From Ruminococcus sp. (GTDB lineage: Bacteria; Bacillota; Clostridia; Oscillospirales; Acutalibacteraceae), in NCBI GenBank assembly GCA_017457955.1, contig JAFTGL010000008.1, positions 100,068 to 139,932 of the forward strand: DNA of 39,865 nt, in the 5' to 3' direction. This document shows, piece after piece, positions 15,031-23,405 of the stretch. The number at the start of each line of letters is the position of its first letter. The stretch's first letter is position 1. Position numbers and translations under genes: made by a program. The notes beneath the pieces were generated by a model. It ran no database searches and was not told the origin of the DNA. It saw only the letters and a program-made list of their open reading frames with translations.

Positions 15031-15837
15031 TCAGTGGTTCAGTATTTCATGAGCTAAACGCGACTTCTCACGGGCAATATCAATTCTTGAACGCCGAACG
15101 TCGACAAACACATCAATTACAGCTCGTTCGATAATGCGGTCATAAATGCGCTGACGGGCTATTTCCTGTTGCTTGTCTTTGAGCTGCGCCAAACTAAGGT
15201 TAGTTGTGACAATCAGCGGTATACGTGCGCGGTAAATATCGTCAGCGATGTTGTATGCCGTTTGTGTCGCACTCTCTACACCAATATCATCAAGTACGAT
15301 CAAATCAAATTCGCTTAGGTTTATCTGGCTCGACGTCTGCTGTATTCGGTGTCTTACCAAATCAGACAGCCGTGTTACAAGAACCTTGACGCCTCTGTCT
15401 ATCAATGCGTTTGCTATGCAGCAGGCATAGAAGCTCTTGCCGCCGCCTACGCCGCCAAACAACACCATACCGTAGCAGTTTTGCTTCATTTCACCCCAAT
15501 GATCAACATAGCGGCGACACTTTTCTGTTACCTTTGGATTGCGGTTATCATCTGCAGCAAATGTCTGTCGGGTGTACGCTTCATCGGTCACGCCCTGCTT
15601 GCGTAGCTCATTCACACGATTTTGAAATGCTTCACGTTCTCGCCGTTCCTTATATTTCCTTTCTTCATCACGCTCACATTGGCATGGAGTAGGCTTGCAG
15701 ATCTTACGACCATCCTGCAGCTCAATAAGGCACTCTCTTTGTGTTTGGCACTTGCCGCAATACAGTAATCCGTCAGAGCCTTGATAGTCGCCCTCACGAG
15801 GCACAGCGTGCATATCACGAAACAAATTATCAAACAA
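15031..15837 (-). CDS. DnaC/IstB-like helicase loader ATPase
   Basis: 268 residues. An AAA+ protein that would load the replicative helicase at the element's origin. N-terminal cysteine cluster (C27, C30, C36, C47, C52, C54) as a zinc-finger-like unit, Walker A GGVGGGKS at 128-135, Walker B LIVLDD at 179-184, then a sensor region. The start is probably TTG at 15837, which begins right after the TAA of the replisome organiser and has GGGGTGG upstream. A damaged relative is at 27219-27911. Confidence 0.88.
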   Translation of the reverse strand: MFDNLFRDMHAVPREGDYQGSDGLLYCGKCQTQRECLIELQDGRKICKPTPCQCERDEERKYKERREREAFQNRVNELRKQGVTDEAYTRQTFAADDNRNPKVTEKCRRYVDHWGEMKQNCYGMVLFGGVGGGKSFYACCIANALIDRGVKVLVTRLSDLVRHRIQQTSSQINLSEFDLIVLDDIGVESATQTAYNIADDIYRARIPLIVTTNLSLAQLKDKQQEIARQRIYDRIIERAVIDVFVDVRRSRIDIAREKSRLAHEILNH

Positions 15838-15840
15838 CTT

Positions 15841-16590
15841 TTACCACCCCTTAGAATAATCAGTATTATCTGGTATGGATTTGGTTTGATTTTGATAGTT
15901 ACCCTCAATAATCTTGGTTAGATTAGCGGGTTTCATTATCCAGTCAAAGCCGCACGACCACTTACCGCTACGCCCTGTCAGAAAATCAGATTGCTCTACC
16001 TTCTGGAATAAATCTGCAAAGGTCATATCATCTAACATTTCTGCAGCATTTCTGATAGCCTTTCGCCGCTTGTTTGTCAATTTTTGTACCTTTGGCAACG
16101 ATACACACGTAGAATTGAAGCAATCTATCACAGATTGATAATCAAAAGGTGGTTGTCTGTCAACGGAAGTTGACGAAGATATATTATCCTTACCTAACCT
16201 ATCCTCACCTAACCTATCCTTACCTATGTATACAGGTTGTATACAATCTGTATTTGCGTTGTATACGTTATCTGTTAGTGTCAGGGTTTGCGCTTCTTCT
16301 TGATAAATAGTTTTCTTGTATCTGTCCGTTTGTATGTAGTTGTTCATCTTCCAGTGACGTATTACTATGATCCCGTTATCAAAAGATAACACATAACCTT
16401 TTGCGATTAACAGCTTTAAGTCGTCAGTCGAACAACCTACAGAGCGTATTATTTTCAGAGGTGATGAAACAAAGCCGTCGTCATCGGCTCTCATTCCTAA
16501 CTCGTAGTAAAGCAGCCGTGCAGATATCGACATTTCAATGAATTTGTCTGTATCAATTACCTGCAGGCTGAACATTCGTCTTGAAGCCAA
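15841..16590 (-). CDS. Phage-type replisome organiser (DnaD-like)
   Basis: 249 residues. The N-terminal 100 residues (RRMFSLQVIDTDKFIEMSISARLLYYELGMRADDDGFVSSP) match the winged-helix domain of phage replisome organisers, which bind the origin and recruit the loader. The linker carries a short tandem peptide repeat (DRLGEDRLGKD). The C-terminal region (about 160-235) is helical with FDWIMKPAN, like DnaD-type C-termini. TTG at 16590 is the chosen start because family members begin MAxRRMFS; an ATG five codons later is possible. Coupled to the DnaC-like gene. Confidence 0.85.
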   Translation of the reverse strand: MASRRMFSLQVIDTDKFIEMSISARLLYYELGMRADDDGFVSSPLKIIRSVGCSTDDLKLLIAKGYVLSFDNGIIVIRHWKMNNYIQTDRYKKTIYQEEAQTLTLTDNVYNANTDCIQPVYIGKDRLGEDRLGKDNISSSTSVDRQPPFDYQSVIDCFNSTCVSLPKVQKLTNKRRKAIRNAAEMLDDMTFADLFQKVEQSDFLTGRSGKWSCGFDWIMKPANLTKIIEGNYQNQTKSIPDNTDYSKGW

Positions 16591-16602
16591 AAAGTCACCG
16601 CC

Positions 16603-16893
16603 TTATGATACACGTCGCACGCCGTTTACCATAGCGGCAGGGCGCGGCTGGAATTTATCAGCGGTAGGATCCCGCATATATTCAAGCAGGATATCAAGGT
16701 CAAGCAGGTTCTTTTTACCTGCTTTCACTACGGGTATTACACCGTCTAAGCACAAACGTCTGATATGATAAGGCGTCATAGCGGTGTGCGGATCCAGAGC
16801 TCTCAGCTCCTGCGCTGCTTCTTTCACCGTGCGCATACGGGGTATGGGTGTGCTTGACTTATACGCGATCGGGATATTATTACAAGGATTCAT
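16603..16893 (-). CDS. Excisionase-like DNA-binding protein
   Basis: 96 residues. RTVKEAAQEL...MTPYHIRRLCLDGVIPVVKAGKKNLLDLDILLEYM has the MerR/Xis winged-helix pattern found in excisionases and in plasmid or phage helix-turn-helix proteins. The start at 16893 is chosen over 16902 because AAAGG needs that spacing. It precedes the replisome organiser by 12 bases. The likely job is to steer the integrase toward excision. Confidence 0.7.
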   Translation of the reverse strand: MNPCNNIPIAYKSSTPIPRMRTVKEAAQELRALDPHTAMTPYHIRRLCLDGVIPVVKAGKKNLLDLDILLEYMRDPTADKFQPRPAAMVNGVRRVS

Positions 16894-16970
16894 CTTCAAC
16901 ATCCTTTCTTATCATAATCTGGTTGGAATAATTGCCGTCTAAGGTGGCTGTACTATCTCAGGCGGCTTTT

Positions 16971-17177
16971 TTATTCCGCTACAGTAGCGGCTTGCTTTGC
17001 CTTTTGATCAGCGACACGGTCAATCGTGCGGCGCATATCGGCTTTTTCTTTATCGGACAACTCAATACGCAGCTTTCGGGTGATCGTAGGCTCGCTGATA
17101 CCGTCTGCAGCTGCAACCTCATACAGAAATACGCCCTTATTCTTTGCATATTCGCGAATATCTTTATTCTTAGTCAT
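16971..17177 (-). CDS. Small HTH protein
   Basis: 68 residues: DIREYAKNKGVFLYEVAAADGISEPTITRKLRIELSDKEKADMRRTIDRVADQKA. A helix-turn-helix with a short helical tail, a type often seen near integrases in gut Clostridia. GGAGG precedes the ATG. It is divergent from the CI-like regulator at 17360. The early-gene switch of element 1 is probably here. Confidence 0.7.
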   Translation of the reverse strand: MTKNKDIREYAKNKGVFLYEVAAADGISEPTITRKLRIELSDKEKADMRRTIDRVADQKAKQAATVAE

Positions 17178-17206
17178 ATTTGTACCTCCATATATAAAAA
17201 TAATAC

Positions 17207-17251
17207 TTGACTTAATCATCATCATGCTGTACAATACAGGTGATGATGATT
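17207..17251. promoter_or_regulatory. Promoter overlapping an 11-bp palindrome
   Basis: On the plus strand TTGACT (17207-17212), 17-base spacer and TACAAT (17230-17235). An inverted repeat AATCATCATCA (17214-17224) with its exact complement (17241-17251) straddles the -10 box. This fits an operator for the CI-like regulator encoded downstream or the divergent small HTH protein. Confidence 0.65.
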
Positions 17252-17359
17252 TCCACATTTAATATAATACAGTGGAGAATATCATAAGTCAAGCAATTTT
17301 CTTTAAGATAGTGCTGCTTGTGGAATTTTTATGACGCTGCATAGAAAAAGGGGTTGCGT

Positions 17360-17938
17360 ATGAAGATAAATGATACAATCAAAAAGCTAAGAAACAGAGA
17401 TCATCTTACGCAGGTTGAGCTTGCCGAAAAGCTGAATTGTAACAGGCAAAAAATTGCAGACTGGGAGCGTAATAAAACAACGCCCGCAGCCGATGATATT
17501 ATCCTCTTGTCAAATGTTTTCAAAGTTTCAACAGATTACTTGCTTGGTATTACAGAAATAAGCACAACAGATAACAAACTAAAGTCTGTATGTGAATATA
17601 CGGGACTCAGTGAAGCCGCTATAAATCACTTCTTTAGGTCTGATACTGCTTTACATTCAAGAATAGTAGACTTTCTTAATGTGTTAGCAAAATCAAAAGC
17701 AGGATCGCTTAGGTTAGAAAGCCTAATGGGCAATCTGGCTGAATACAAGCTTGCTAATATGAAAATAAGGCAACTAAACGAAAATGTACCTATTTCACAT
17801 ATTGAAGAAGTCCAAAATGAAATAGATATGTGCCAATTCCGCGCAGAAAGAGATTTTAGAGATCTATTGCCTGCTTATTGTGGCACCGTAGCTTATTATG
17901 TGTTTGATGATAAGGGGAGTAACGATGGCAACGATTAG
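17360..17938 (+). CDS. CI-like XRE regulator of element 1
   Basis: 192 residues. Residues 5-65 form a Cro/CI HTH (LTQVELAEKLNCNRQKIADWERNKTTPAADDI). The C-terminal part has no recognisable peptidase or sensor domain. ATG at 17360 with AAAAAGGGG upstream. The gene overlaps the integrase start by 14 bases, so regulator and integrase are translated from the same message. Confidence 0.85.
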   Translation: MKINDTIKKLRNRDHLTQVELAEKLNCNRQKIADWERNKTTPAADDIILLSNVFKVSTDYLLGITEISTTDNKLKSVCEYTGLSEAAINHFFRSDTALHSRIVDFLNVLAKSKAGSLRLESLMGNLAEYKLANMKIRQLNENVPISHIEEVQNEIDMCQFRAERDFRDLLPAYCGTVAYYVFDDKGSNDGND

Positions 17939-19346
17939 GAAACGGAATAACAGCTATCAGATCGCCGTGTCCTGCGGCTATGATATCAACGGTAAGCAGA
18001 TATGCCGCTACATGACATACACCCCTGAAAAGGGCATGACAAAGCGCCAGATTGAAAAGGAGCTTGATCGTCAGGCGGTGCTGTTTGAAGAAGCCTGCAA
18101 AAACGGCTTAGCACCCGCTACGGGTAAGATGAAGCTGTCTGAATTTATCGAGATATTCTTCAATGATTACGCGACCGCTACGCTGAAAGCAAAGACGATC
18201 GTCGGCTATCACGCCCTTACGCCAAAGGTTGACGCCGCCCTCGGGCATATGCGGATAGACAGGATTCAGCCGCACCATCTGAACGCCTTTTATAAAAATC
18301 TCGCTGAAAAGGGCGCACGCACGCGAATCACCTATATTCCGATAGTCGACCTTAAAGAAAAGGCAAAGGCACAAAAGATATCGGCAGCTGCGATCGAGCG
18401 CGAGTATGGCGTCGGCGCTTCTTCGGTGTTGGCAGCGTTCAAGGGTAAAGGTGTGTATGAGAAAACAGCTGCAGCAATCTGTAAAGCGCTCGGGCTGAAT
18501 ATGACAAAGGCGTTTGAATCGCAAGGTACAGATATGCCGCTATCAACCGCTACGATCAAGCATTATCACGCGTTCCTGTCGTCTGTGCTTGGGCTTGCCG
18601 TCAAATGGCAAATATTGCCCTCAAATCCCTGTACAAGAGCTACCCTGCCGAAAACTACGCCAAAGCAGCCCGCAAAGTATCTTGATGAAGAAGAAGCCCG
18701 CAAGCTGTTGGAGCTGTTAGAAAAAGAAGATATGCAGCATAAGACCATGATAAAGCTGCTGATGTATACGGGTATGCGCCGCGCTGAACTGTGCGGCTTG
18801 GAATGGTCGGATATTGATTTTAAGAAGTCGGTTATCACAATACGCCGCGATTCTGTGTATATCCCCGAAACGCCTTACCTAGAAACGCACGGCATAATAG
18901 CTGACACAACGAAAAACGAAAGCTCAACGCGATTTATCAAAGCGTCGATGTCTGCTATGACAATGTTAAGAGATTACAGAACTTGGCAAATAGAACGGCG
19001 TTTACAAGTCGGTGATAGGTGGGAACATAGTAACAGGCTGTTTACTACCGCCTACGGCAAGCCGATTCACCCCGACACCGTAACAGGTTGGTTTTCTGAT
19101 TTTGTCAAGGCGCACGATCTGCCCCATGTAACGATCCACAGCCTACGACACACTAACGCAACCCTGATGATCAACTCAGGCGTACCGCTGCCGACGATTG
19201 CCGCACGGCTCGGTCATACTGATACAAGCACCACAACAAAGATATATGTTCACGCTATCAAATCAGCTGACGCTGTAGCGGCTGAACAGCTCGAGGATAT
19301 ACTCGGGGATAGCAAAGATAAAACCCATCATTCCGCAACCGCGTAA
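17925..19346 (+). CDS. Tyrosine integrase with internal HTH-like insert
   Basis: 473 residues. Site-specific recombinase that joins element 1 to tRNA-Thr. An N-terminal arm-binding domain (1-65) precedes the core-binding domain, which is split by a segment of about 70 residues (134-205) shaped like a helix-turn-helix (KISAAAIEREYGVGASSVLAAF...YEKTAAAICKALGL). The catalytic domain has R285, K330, H405-x-x-R408, H431 and nucleophile Y441, all present. The start at 17925 has AAGGGG upstream and overlaps the CI-like gene. It ends about 150 bases from the right attachment site. Confidence 0.93.
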   Translation: MATIRKRNNSYQIAVSCGYDINGKQICRYMTYTPEKGMTKRQIEKELDRQAVLFEEACKNGLAPATGKMKLSEFIEIFFNDYATATLKAKTIVGYHALTPKVDAALGHMRIDRIQPHHLNAFYKNLAEKGARTRITYIPIVDLKEKAKAQKISAAAIEREYGVGASSVLAAFKGKGVYEKTAAAICKALGLNMTKAFESQGTDMPLSTATIKHYHAFLSSVLGLAVKWQILPSNPCTRATLPKTTPKQPAKYLDEEEARKLLELLEKEDMQHKTMIKLLMYTGMRRAELCGLEWSDIDFKKSVITIRRDSVYIPETPYLETHGIIADTTKNESSTRFIKASMSAMTMLRDYRTWQIERRLQVGDRWEHSNRLFTTAYGKPIHPDTVTGWFSDFVKAHDLPHVTIHSLRHTNATLMINSGVPLPTIAARLGHTDTSTTTKIYVHAIKSADAVAAEQLEDILGDSKDKTHHSATA

Positions 19347-19360
19347 TGACAGGCTGATAT

Positions 19361-19418
19361 TTGCCCTTTGTTTGACATTTGTTTTGACTATTTGACATTT
19401 ATAAGTGTCAAAAGCTAC
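19361..19418. promoter_or_regulatory. Integrase arm-type sites at the right end of element 1
   Basis: TTTGACATTT occurs twice, with TTTTGACTAT between and a dyad TTGACA...TGTCAA around 19398-19418. The first copy lies in a 20-mer (19361-19380) that matches the left end (11943-11962) with one mismatch and also the remnant (27165-27180). Repeats of this kind at both ends suit the arm sites of a tyrosine integrase. Confidence 0.55.
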
Positions 19419-19545
19419 AAAAATATAAAGCTCAAAAACCGCATAACAAAGCCATTTATTGAAGATTACAAAACCGAACAAAAAGATAATAATTCATTTC
19501 GTAATCAATAGGTCGTGGGTTCGAGTCCCATCTCTAGCTCCATCG

Positions 19546-19583
19546 GAGACGAATTTGAGAAATATCTCGAATTCGTCTCTTTT
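19546..19583 (+). terminator. Terminator directly after the second tRNA-end copy
   Basis: GAGACGAATT with AATTCGTCTC, extended inside by TGAGA/TCTCG, and TTTTT after it. It starts three bases beyond the att repeat. When element 2 sat directly in the tRNA gene, this hairpin would have ended the tRNA transcript. Confidence 0.85.
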
Positions 19584-19772
19584 TGCGTTTAACCGCATAA
19601 CTAAGCCATTTTTGAGTTGTTTTGCCTTATAATAATTTACATTATTTTGGAAAATACTCTAATATAAAAATGATTCTATCACCAAAAAATAATCAATTTG
19701 GCGATAAATTTGGCTACAAAATCATTGACTTTTCAGCCCTACGGAGGTACTATTTTATTGAGGTGATGAATT

Positions 19773-20840
19773 GTGAAAATCAAGGCGGTAAAGTTACCTA
19801 GTGGGAATTGGAATTGCAGAATCGGATATACTGACGCCGATGGAAAACGACAGAGAAAATCTTTTACTGCTCCGACGAAAGCAGAAGCGTTAGCTTTAGC
19901 AACAGATTTTAAACTGGAAAAGAAGTTAAAAAAGAATCCTATTAACAGATCACTAAAAGAAGCAACAGAAGCATTTATCAATAGCAGAGAAAACCTTTTA
20001 TCTCCCTCTACACTAGCAGGGTATAAATCCATAAGCAAAAACGCGCTTCAATCTCTTATGGATAGAAGAATAGGAAGTATAACAGCAGAAGAGTATCAGC
20101 AAGCACTTAACGAATACGGCAGAGATAAACAGCCTAAAACCGTTCGCTCGGTACACACCTTCTATCATAGGATTCTAAAAGAATATGATATTGATATAGC
20201 GGATAAAGTAACACTAAAGAAAAAGGTTGCAACGGAGATTGAGATACCGACAGATGAAGAAGTGGTAGAGATATTGCAAAAGGTTAAAGGAACAAGACTA
20301 GAGCTTCTTGTCAATCTGATTGTTGCGCTGGGCTTAAGAAGAAGTGAAGCAATCGCTATTAGATGGAAAGATATAGATTTCAAAAACAATACGGTACATA
20401 TTCATAACGCAAGAGTAAAGAACGAAGATGAAGAATTCGTAGAGAAGAAAACAAAGAACGCTACAAGTACAAGAACGCTGGATTTACCGCCGCATTTAGT
20501 TGAGTTGTTAAAGGATAAAAAGGGAAAACCGAACGATTATGTTATTACCGAGAATCCGAAAACTTTATTTAGCGATTACAACAACAGAGTATCAAGAGGG
20601 GAATTCAAGTACAGACCGCATTCTCTGCGCCATTATTATGCCAGCGTAATGCTCAAACAGGGTGTACCGAATAAATACGCTAAAGAGCGTATGGGACACG
20701 CCTCCGAACATATGCTGACTAGAGTATATCAGCATATCGACAAACAGAAACAGGCTGAATATACAGTAGTATTAAATAGCTTCTATGATAATCTAATAAA
20801 AGAAGCCGAAGAAACAACAGAGGATGCCGCTACGGTATAA
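19773..20840 (+). CDS. Tyrosine integrase of element 2
   Basis: 355 residues, complete. The N-terminal arm-binding domain (1-50, KAVKLPSGNWNCRIGYTDADGKRQRKSF), core-binding domain (55-145) and catalytic domain carry R189, K228, H283-x-x-R286, H309 and Y319. GTG start at 19773 with GAGGTGATG upstream. It is not closely similar to the element 1 integrase and lacks its internal insert, though both recognise the same tRNA end. It lies about 230 bases from the left attachment site, while the element 1 integrase is at the right end of its element. Confidence 0.93.
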   Translation: MKIKAVKLPSGNWNCRIGYTDADGKRQRKSFTAPTKAEALALATDFKLEKKLKKNPINRSLKEATEAFINSRENLLSPSTLAGYKSISKNALQSLMDRRIGSITAEEYQQALNEYGRDKQPKTVRSVHTFYHRILKEYDIDIADKVTLKKKVATEIEIPTDEEVVEILQKVKGTRLELLVNLIVALGLRRSEAIAIRWKDIDFKNNTVHIHNARVKNEDEEFVEKKTKNATSTRTLDLPPHLVELLKDKKGKPNDYVITENPKTLFSDYNNRVSRGEFKYRPHSLRHYYASVMLKQGVPNKYAKERMGHASEHMLTRVYQHIDKQKQAEYTVVLNSFYDNLIKEAEETTEDAATV

Positions 20841-20860
20841 TAATCAAATAATAAAAGAAG

Positions 20861-20896
20861 AAACGCACTTTGCAAATCAAAAGCAAAGTGCGTTTT
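20861..20896. terminator. Terminator between integrase and XRE gene
   Basis: Perfect 13-bp stem AAACGCACTTTGC with its complement and a 9-base loop, ending in TTTT on the plus strand. It lies between convergent genes. The same stem is at 7842-7876 on the chromosome. Confidence 0.85.
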
Positions 20897-21113
20897 ATAA
20901 TGTTTGTTCGTTTTCAGTTGGAGTATATCTCATTATCTGTTCTACTTTACAATCAAGTATTCTGCATAGATCATTGATGGTAGTAGTGTTTAGAGGTTTA
21001 TTCTTTCGTAATTTATCTATGGTAGAACTTGAAATATGGTATTTGTTAATCAGCGTATAAGTTGACTCTTTTGATTTAGATAATGAATCCCAAAAAGGCT
21101 CATAAGTAATCAT
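20895..21113 (-). CDS. Small XRE/Cro-type regulator of element 2
   Basis: 72 residues, compact HTH (SKESTYTLINKYHISSSTIDKLRKNKPLNTTTINDLCRILDCKVEQIMRY). Same type as the regulator at 13253-13471. The frame is open far upstream, but AAGGGGG stands before the ATG at 21113. It is divergent from the membrane/lipoprotein cluster and likely binds the GACTATA repeats between them. Confidence 0.82.
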   Translation of the reverse strand: MITYEPFWDSLSKSKESTYTLINKYHISSSTIDKLRKNKPLNTTTINDLCRILDCKVEQIMRYTPTENEQTL

Positions 21114-21156
21114 ATTACTTCCCCCTTTGAGTATATTGTAATTTATAGCTTTTTTC

Positions 21157-21185
21157 TTGACTATAGTCGCTAAAAAGACTATAAT
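21157..21185 (+). promoter_or_regulatory. Promoter of the lipoprotein cluster with GACTATA repeats
   Basis: TTGACT (21157-21162), 17-base spacer and a perfect TATAAT (21180-21185). GACTATA occurs at 21159-21165 and 21177-21183, an 18-base period that covers both promoter boxes. This is a likely operator for the divergent XRE regulator. Confidence 0.75.
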
Positions 21186-21222
21186 TGAAGTGCTAATAAT
21201 TTTATGCTTTAGGAGGTTGTTT

Positions 21223-21462
21223 ATGACTGCAAAAGAAATAGTAAAAAATGTTATTCTTCCTTTAGGAATTCTAATCATTGCAATCATAGTGATTGTAACA
21301 AGTTGTGGTAAGTTATCATCATCTAAGAAGTCAGATAGTGCGGTTTATTGTTGGTATTGTAGTAAAGTGATATATAACGATGGGAAAGCAATTCACTGTA
21401 AACGTGTAGCAGATGGCAGATATACTTGTGATTATTGCGGAAAAGAAAACGTAATTGACTAA
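21223..21462 (+). CDS. Small membrane protein with two CxxC motifs
   Basis: 79 residues. One membrane helix (about 6-28, VILPLGILIIAIIVIVTSC) and a tail with CWYC and CDYC, the four-cysteine pattern of a zinc ribbon. The cysteine after the helix (VTSCG) could also be a lipobox, so it may be a lipoprotein. AGGAGG before the ATG. First gene of the cargo cluster. Function unknown. Confidence 0.7.
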   Translation: MTAKEIVKNVILPLGILIIAIIVIVTSCGKLSSSKKSDSAVYCWYCSKVIYNDGKAIHCKRVADGRYTCDYCGKENVID

Positions 21463-21478
21463 AGAAAAGGAGTTAAAA

Positions 21479-22231
21479 ATGAAAAAGATAATAGCAATAG
21501 TAATCTGCGCCGTGATGGTGTTTAGTCTTGCGTTCTCTTTAGTTGGTTGCGGTGAAAATCTCAATGAAAAGTATAGGGACTCTAAAGTTGGTGATGTTAT
21601 TGAATTTGGAAAAGACAGTAATGGAAACAGAATCAAATGGGTTGTTTTTGAAAGAGATTCTTTAGCTATTCATCTAACAAGTTTAGATATTATTGATTAT
21701 AAACCGTATATATCCAATTCCATGAATAAGGATTATTCAAAGTTTAGTAATTCCGACCTTGGTTTATGGCTAAATGGCGATTTTTATAATGATAGTTTTT
21801 CTAAAAATGAAAAAGAAATAATAAATGAAATCTTTGTATTGTGGTCTGAAGAAGAAACACCGATTTTGTTTTCTGATAGCAATACTATTGATGGATTAGA
21901 AAAAACAATACCTTTTTGGTTTGGAACAGGAGAATTGTTTTTCCCAAAAGAAAAAGTATTTACAAGGATAACTAAAAAATCCAATATGATTACTGTTTCT
22001 GTATATAATTACGATGATCAGTTAATGTATAGTCAAGATTATACTGATAATGGGTATTGTTTCGATAAACACTTTTACAAAAATGGGTATGAAAAGGAAA
22101 GCGATATACCCGAAGGAGTAAAAGAAATTATTGATGTCGAAAACATTTATGATGTATGGAAATCAAATATCGGAGTAAGACCAATAATTGTATTATCAGT
22201 TCCAATTAACGATATAAAAGACAAAGATTAA
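21479..22231 (+). CDS. Lipoprotein with DUF6273-like domain
   Basis: 250 residues. Signal peptide with lipobox LVGC (about residue 22-25). The mature part (GDVIEFGK...IKWVVFERD...IIDYKPY...LGLWLNGDFYNDSFSKNEKEII...GVRPIIVLS) follows the DUF6273 pattern, found in surface and phage-tail-associated proteins of Firmicutes and of unknown activity. The start at 21479 is chosen because the signal peptide begins there and AAGGAG is upstream. Second gene of the cargo cluster. Confidence 0.8.
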   Translation: MKKIIAIVICAVMVFSLAFSLVGCGENLNEKYRDSKVGDVIEFGKDSNGNRIKWVVFERDSLAIHLTSLDIIDYKPYISNSMNKDYSKFSNSDLGLWLNGDFYNDSFSKNEKEIINEIFVLWSEEETPILFSDSNTIDGLEKTIPFWFGTGELFFPKEKVFTRITKKSNMITVSVYNYDDQLMYSQDYTDNGYCFDKHFYKNGYEKESDIPEGVKEIIDVENIYDVWKSNIGVRPIIVLSVPINDIKDKD

Positions 22232-22288
22232 AACGAAAAAGTTGTAATTCCTCAACTGTAATAGTTTTAAAGGAAAGGAGTTTAGAGA

Positions 22289-23404
22289 ATGAAAAGGATA
22301 ATAGCACTGTCGCTATGCTTATTTATGATTTTAGTCTTAACTGCTTGCAAGAGCGAAGAAGCAAAGCGAGTCGATAAGATGATTGATGATATTGGAACAG
22401 TCACGCTTGATAGCGAAGAAGCAATAAGCGAAGCAGAACACGCTGTAGTATCACTTGATACCGAGGACAGAGATCAGCTTGAAAATGTCGATAAACTAAA
22501 AGAAAAACGAAAAGAGTACACTTTACTTGTCAATCAAGAAAAAGTTGAAAATGTTGAATCCCTGATAGATAGCATAGGTGAGGTTAGCTTAACTAATACA
22601 GAAAAACTTGAAGAAGCGAAAACAGCCTATAATGCTCTGCCAAAAGAAGCAAAAGAATTAGTAAGCAACTACAACATTATTGAAGAAGCAGAAAGCACAT
22701 TATCGACATTAAGAGTAGATAAGGTAATTGCGCTCATTGATGGTATAGGAACGGTTACAAAGGAAAGCGAGGAAAAAATAAAAGAAGCAGAAGAAGCATA
22801 TAAAGCATTATCGTCAGATGAACAGAACAAAGTTACTAATTATTTTAAACTGACGGACGCAAGAACAGAATTAACAAGTTTGAAAAAATCCGAAGTTGAG
22901 GAAAGAAAAGATAACGCTTTAGCAAAGTTGGATAAGCATTTTGATGATGTAACTGGATTGACTTACTATATGCCTTCTGTTACACCTGAATATGTAAATG
23001 ATAGGAGTTATGTCTTAGCGTATTTAGGTGGTAAAGATGATGATATGAGCCTGTTTATTAGAACAGATTATGTAGGTGATGATTGGATATTCTATGATAC
23101 TTTGATAATTAACGCAGACGGAAAAACATATACAAAGAAACTGAATTATAGCGATATTACCCATGATAACGGCGGAGGTCAAGTGTGGGAGTTTTATAAT
23201 CAACAAGCAAACACAAGTGATATTGATTGGCTTAAAGCGATAGCAAATGCTGATAAAGCCGTAGTAAGATTTACAGGTAAATATCAGTATGATTTGACCA
23301 TTTCTGAAAGCGATAAAAAAGCAATAGGTAATGCGGTAGAAGCATATGAAGCGGTATTAGAGTATACGCTATATGATGTAAACGAAGCGCTAAAGAATTA
23401 TTGA
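22289..23404 (+). CDS. Lipoprotein with three helical repeats
   Basis: 371 residues. Signal peptide with lipobox LTAC (17-20). Three consecutive repeats of about 65 residues (VDKMIDDIGTVTLDSEEAISEAEHAV; VESLIDSIGEVSLTNTEKLEEAKTAY; VIALIDGIGTVTKESEEKIKEAEEAY) predict three-helix bundles like FIVAR-type spacer modules. The C-terminal 150 residues form a separate domain rich in aromatic residues (FIRTDYVGDDWIFYDTLIINADGKTY), not recognised. Probably displayed on the outer face of the membrane. Confidence 0.82.
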   Translation: MKRIIALSLCLFMILVLTACKSEEAKRVDKMIDDIGTVTLDSEEAISEAEHAVVSLDTEDRDQLENVDKLKEKRKEYTLLVNQEKVENVESLIDSIGEVSLTNTEKLEEAKTAYNALPKEAKELVSNYNIIEEAESTLSTLRVDKVIALIDGIGTVTKESEEKIKEAEEAYKALSSDEQNKVTNYFKLTDARTELTSLKKSEVEERKDNALAKLDKHFDDVTGLTYYMPSVTPEYVNDRSYVLAYLGGKDDDMSLFIRTDYVGDDWIFYDTLIINADGKTYTKKLNYSDITHDNGGGQVWEFYNQQANTSDIDWLKAIANADKAVVRFTGKYQYDLTISESDKKAIGNAVEAYEAVLEYTLYDVNEALKNY

Positions 23405-23405
23405 T

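Larger units (their letters stand above)
11818..19543. mobile_element. Integrated element 1 in tRNA-Thr
   Basis: Bounded by a 46-bp perfect direct repeat: the 3' part of the tRNA (11818-11863) and its copy at 19498-19543. Contents from left: HTH regulator, unknown gene, divergent promoters with shared operators, XRE/RelE-type operon, DnaC-like loader, replisome organiser, excisionase-like protein, small HTH protein, CI-like regulator and a tyrosine integrase beside the right end. No capsid, terminase, relaxase or secretion gene is seen. Ends share near-identical integrase arm-like 20-mers (11943-11962 and 19361-19380, one mismatch). It resembles a satellite or integrative plasmid. Confidence 0.85.

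Noticed and set aside
11818-19543. Second tRNA gene at 19498-19543
   Set aside because: Only the 3' part from the anticodon loop onward is present; the 5' half, D arm and acceptor partner are missing.
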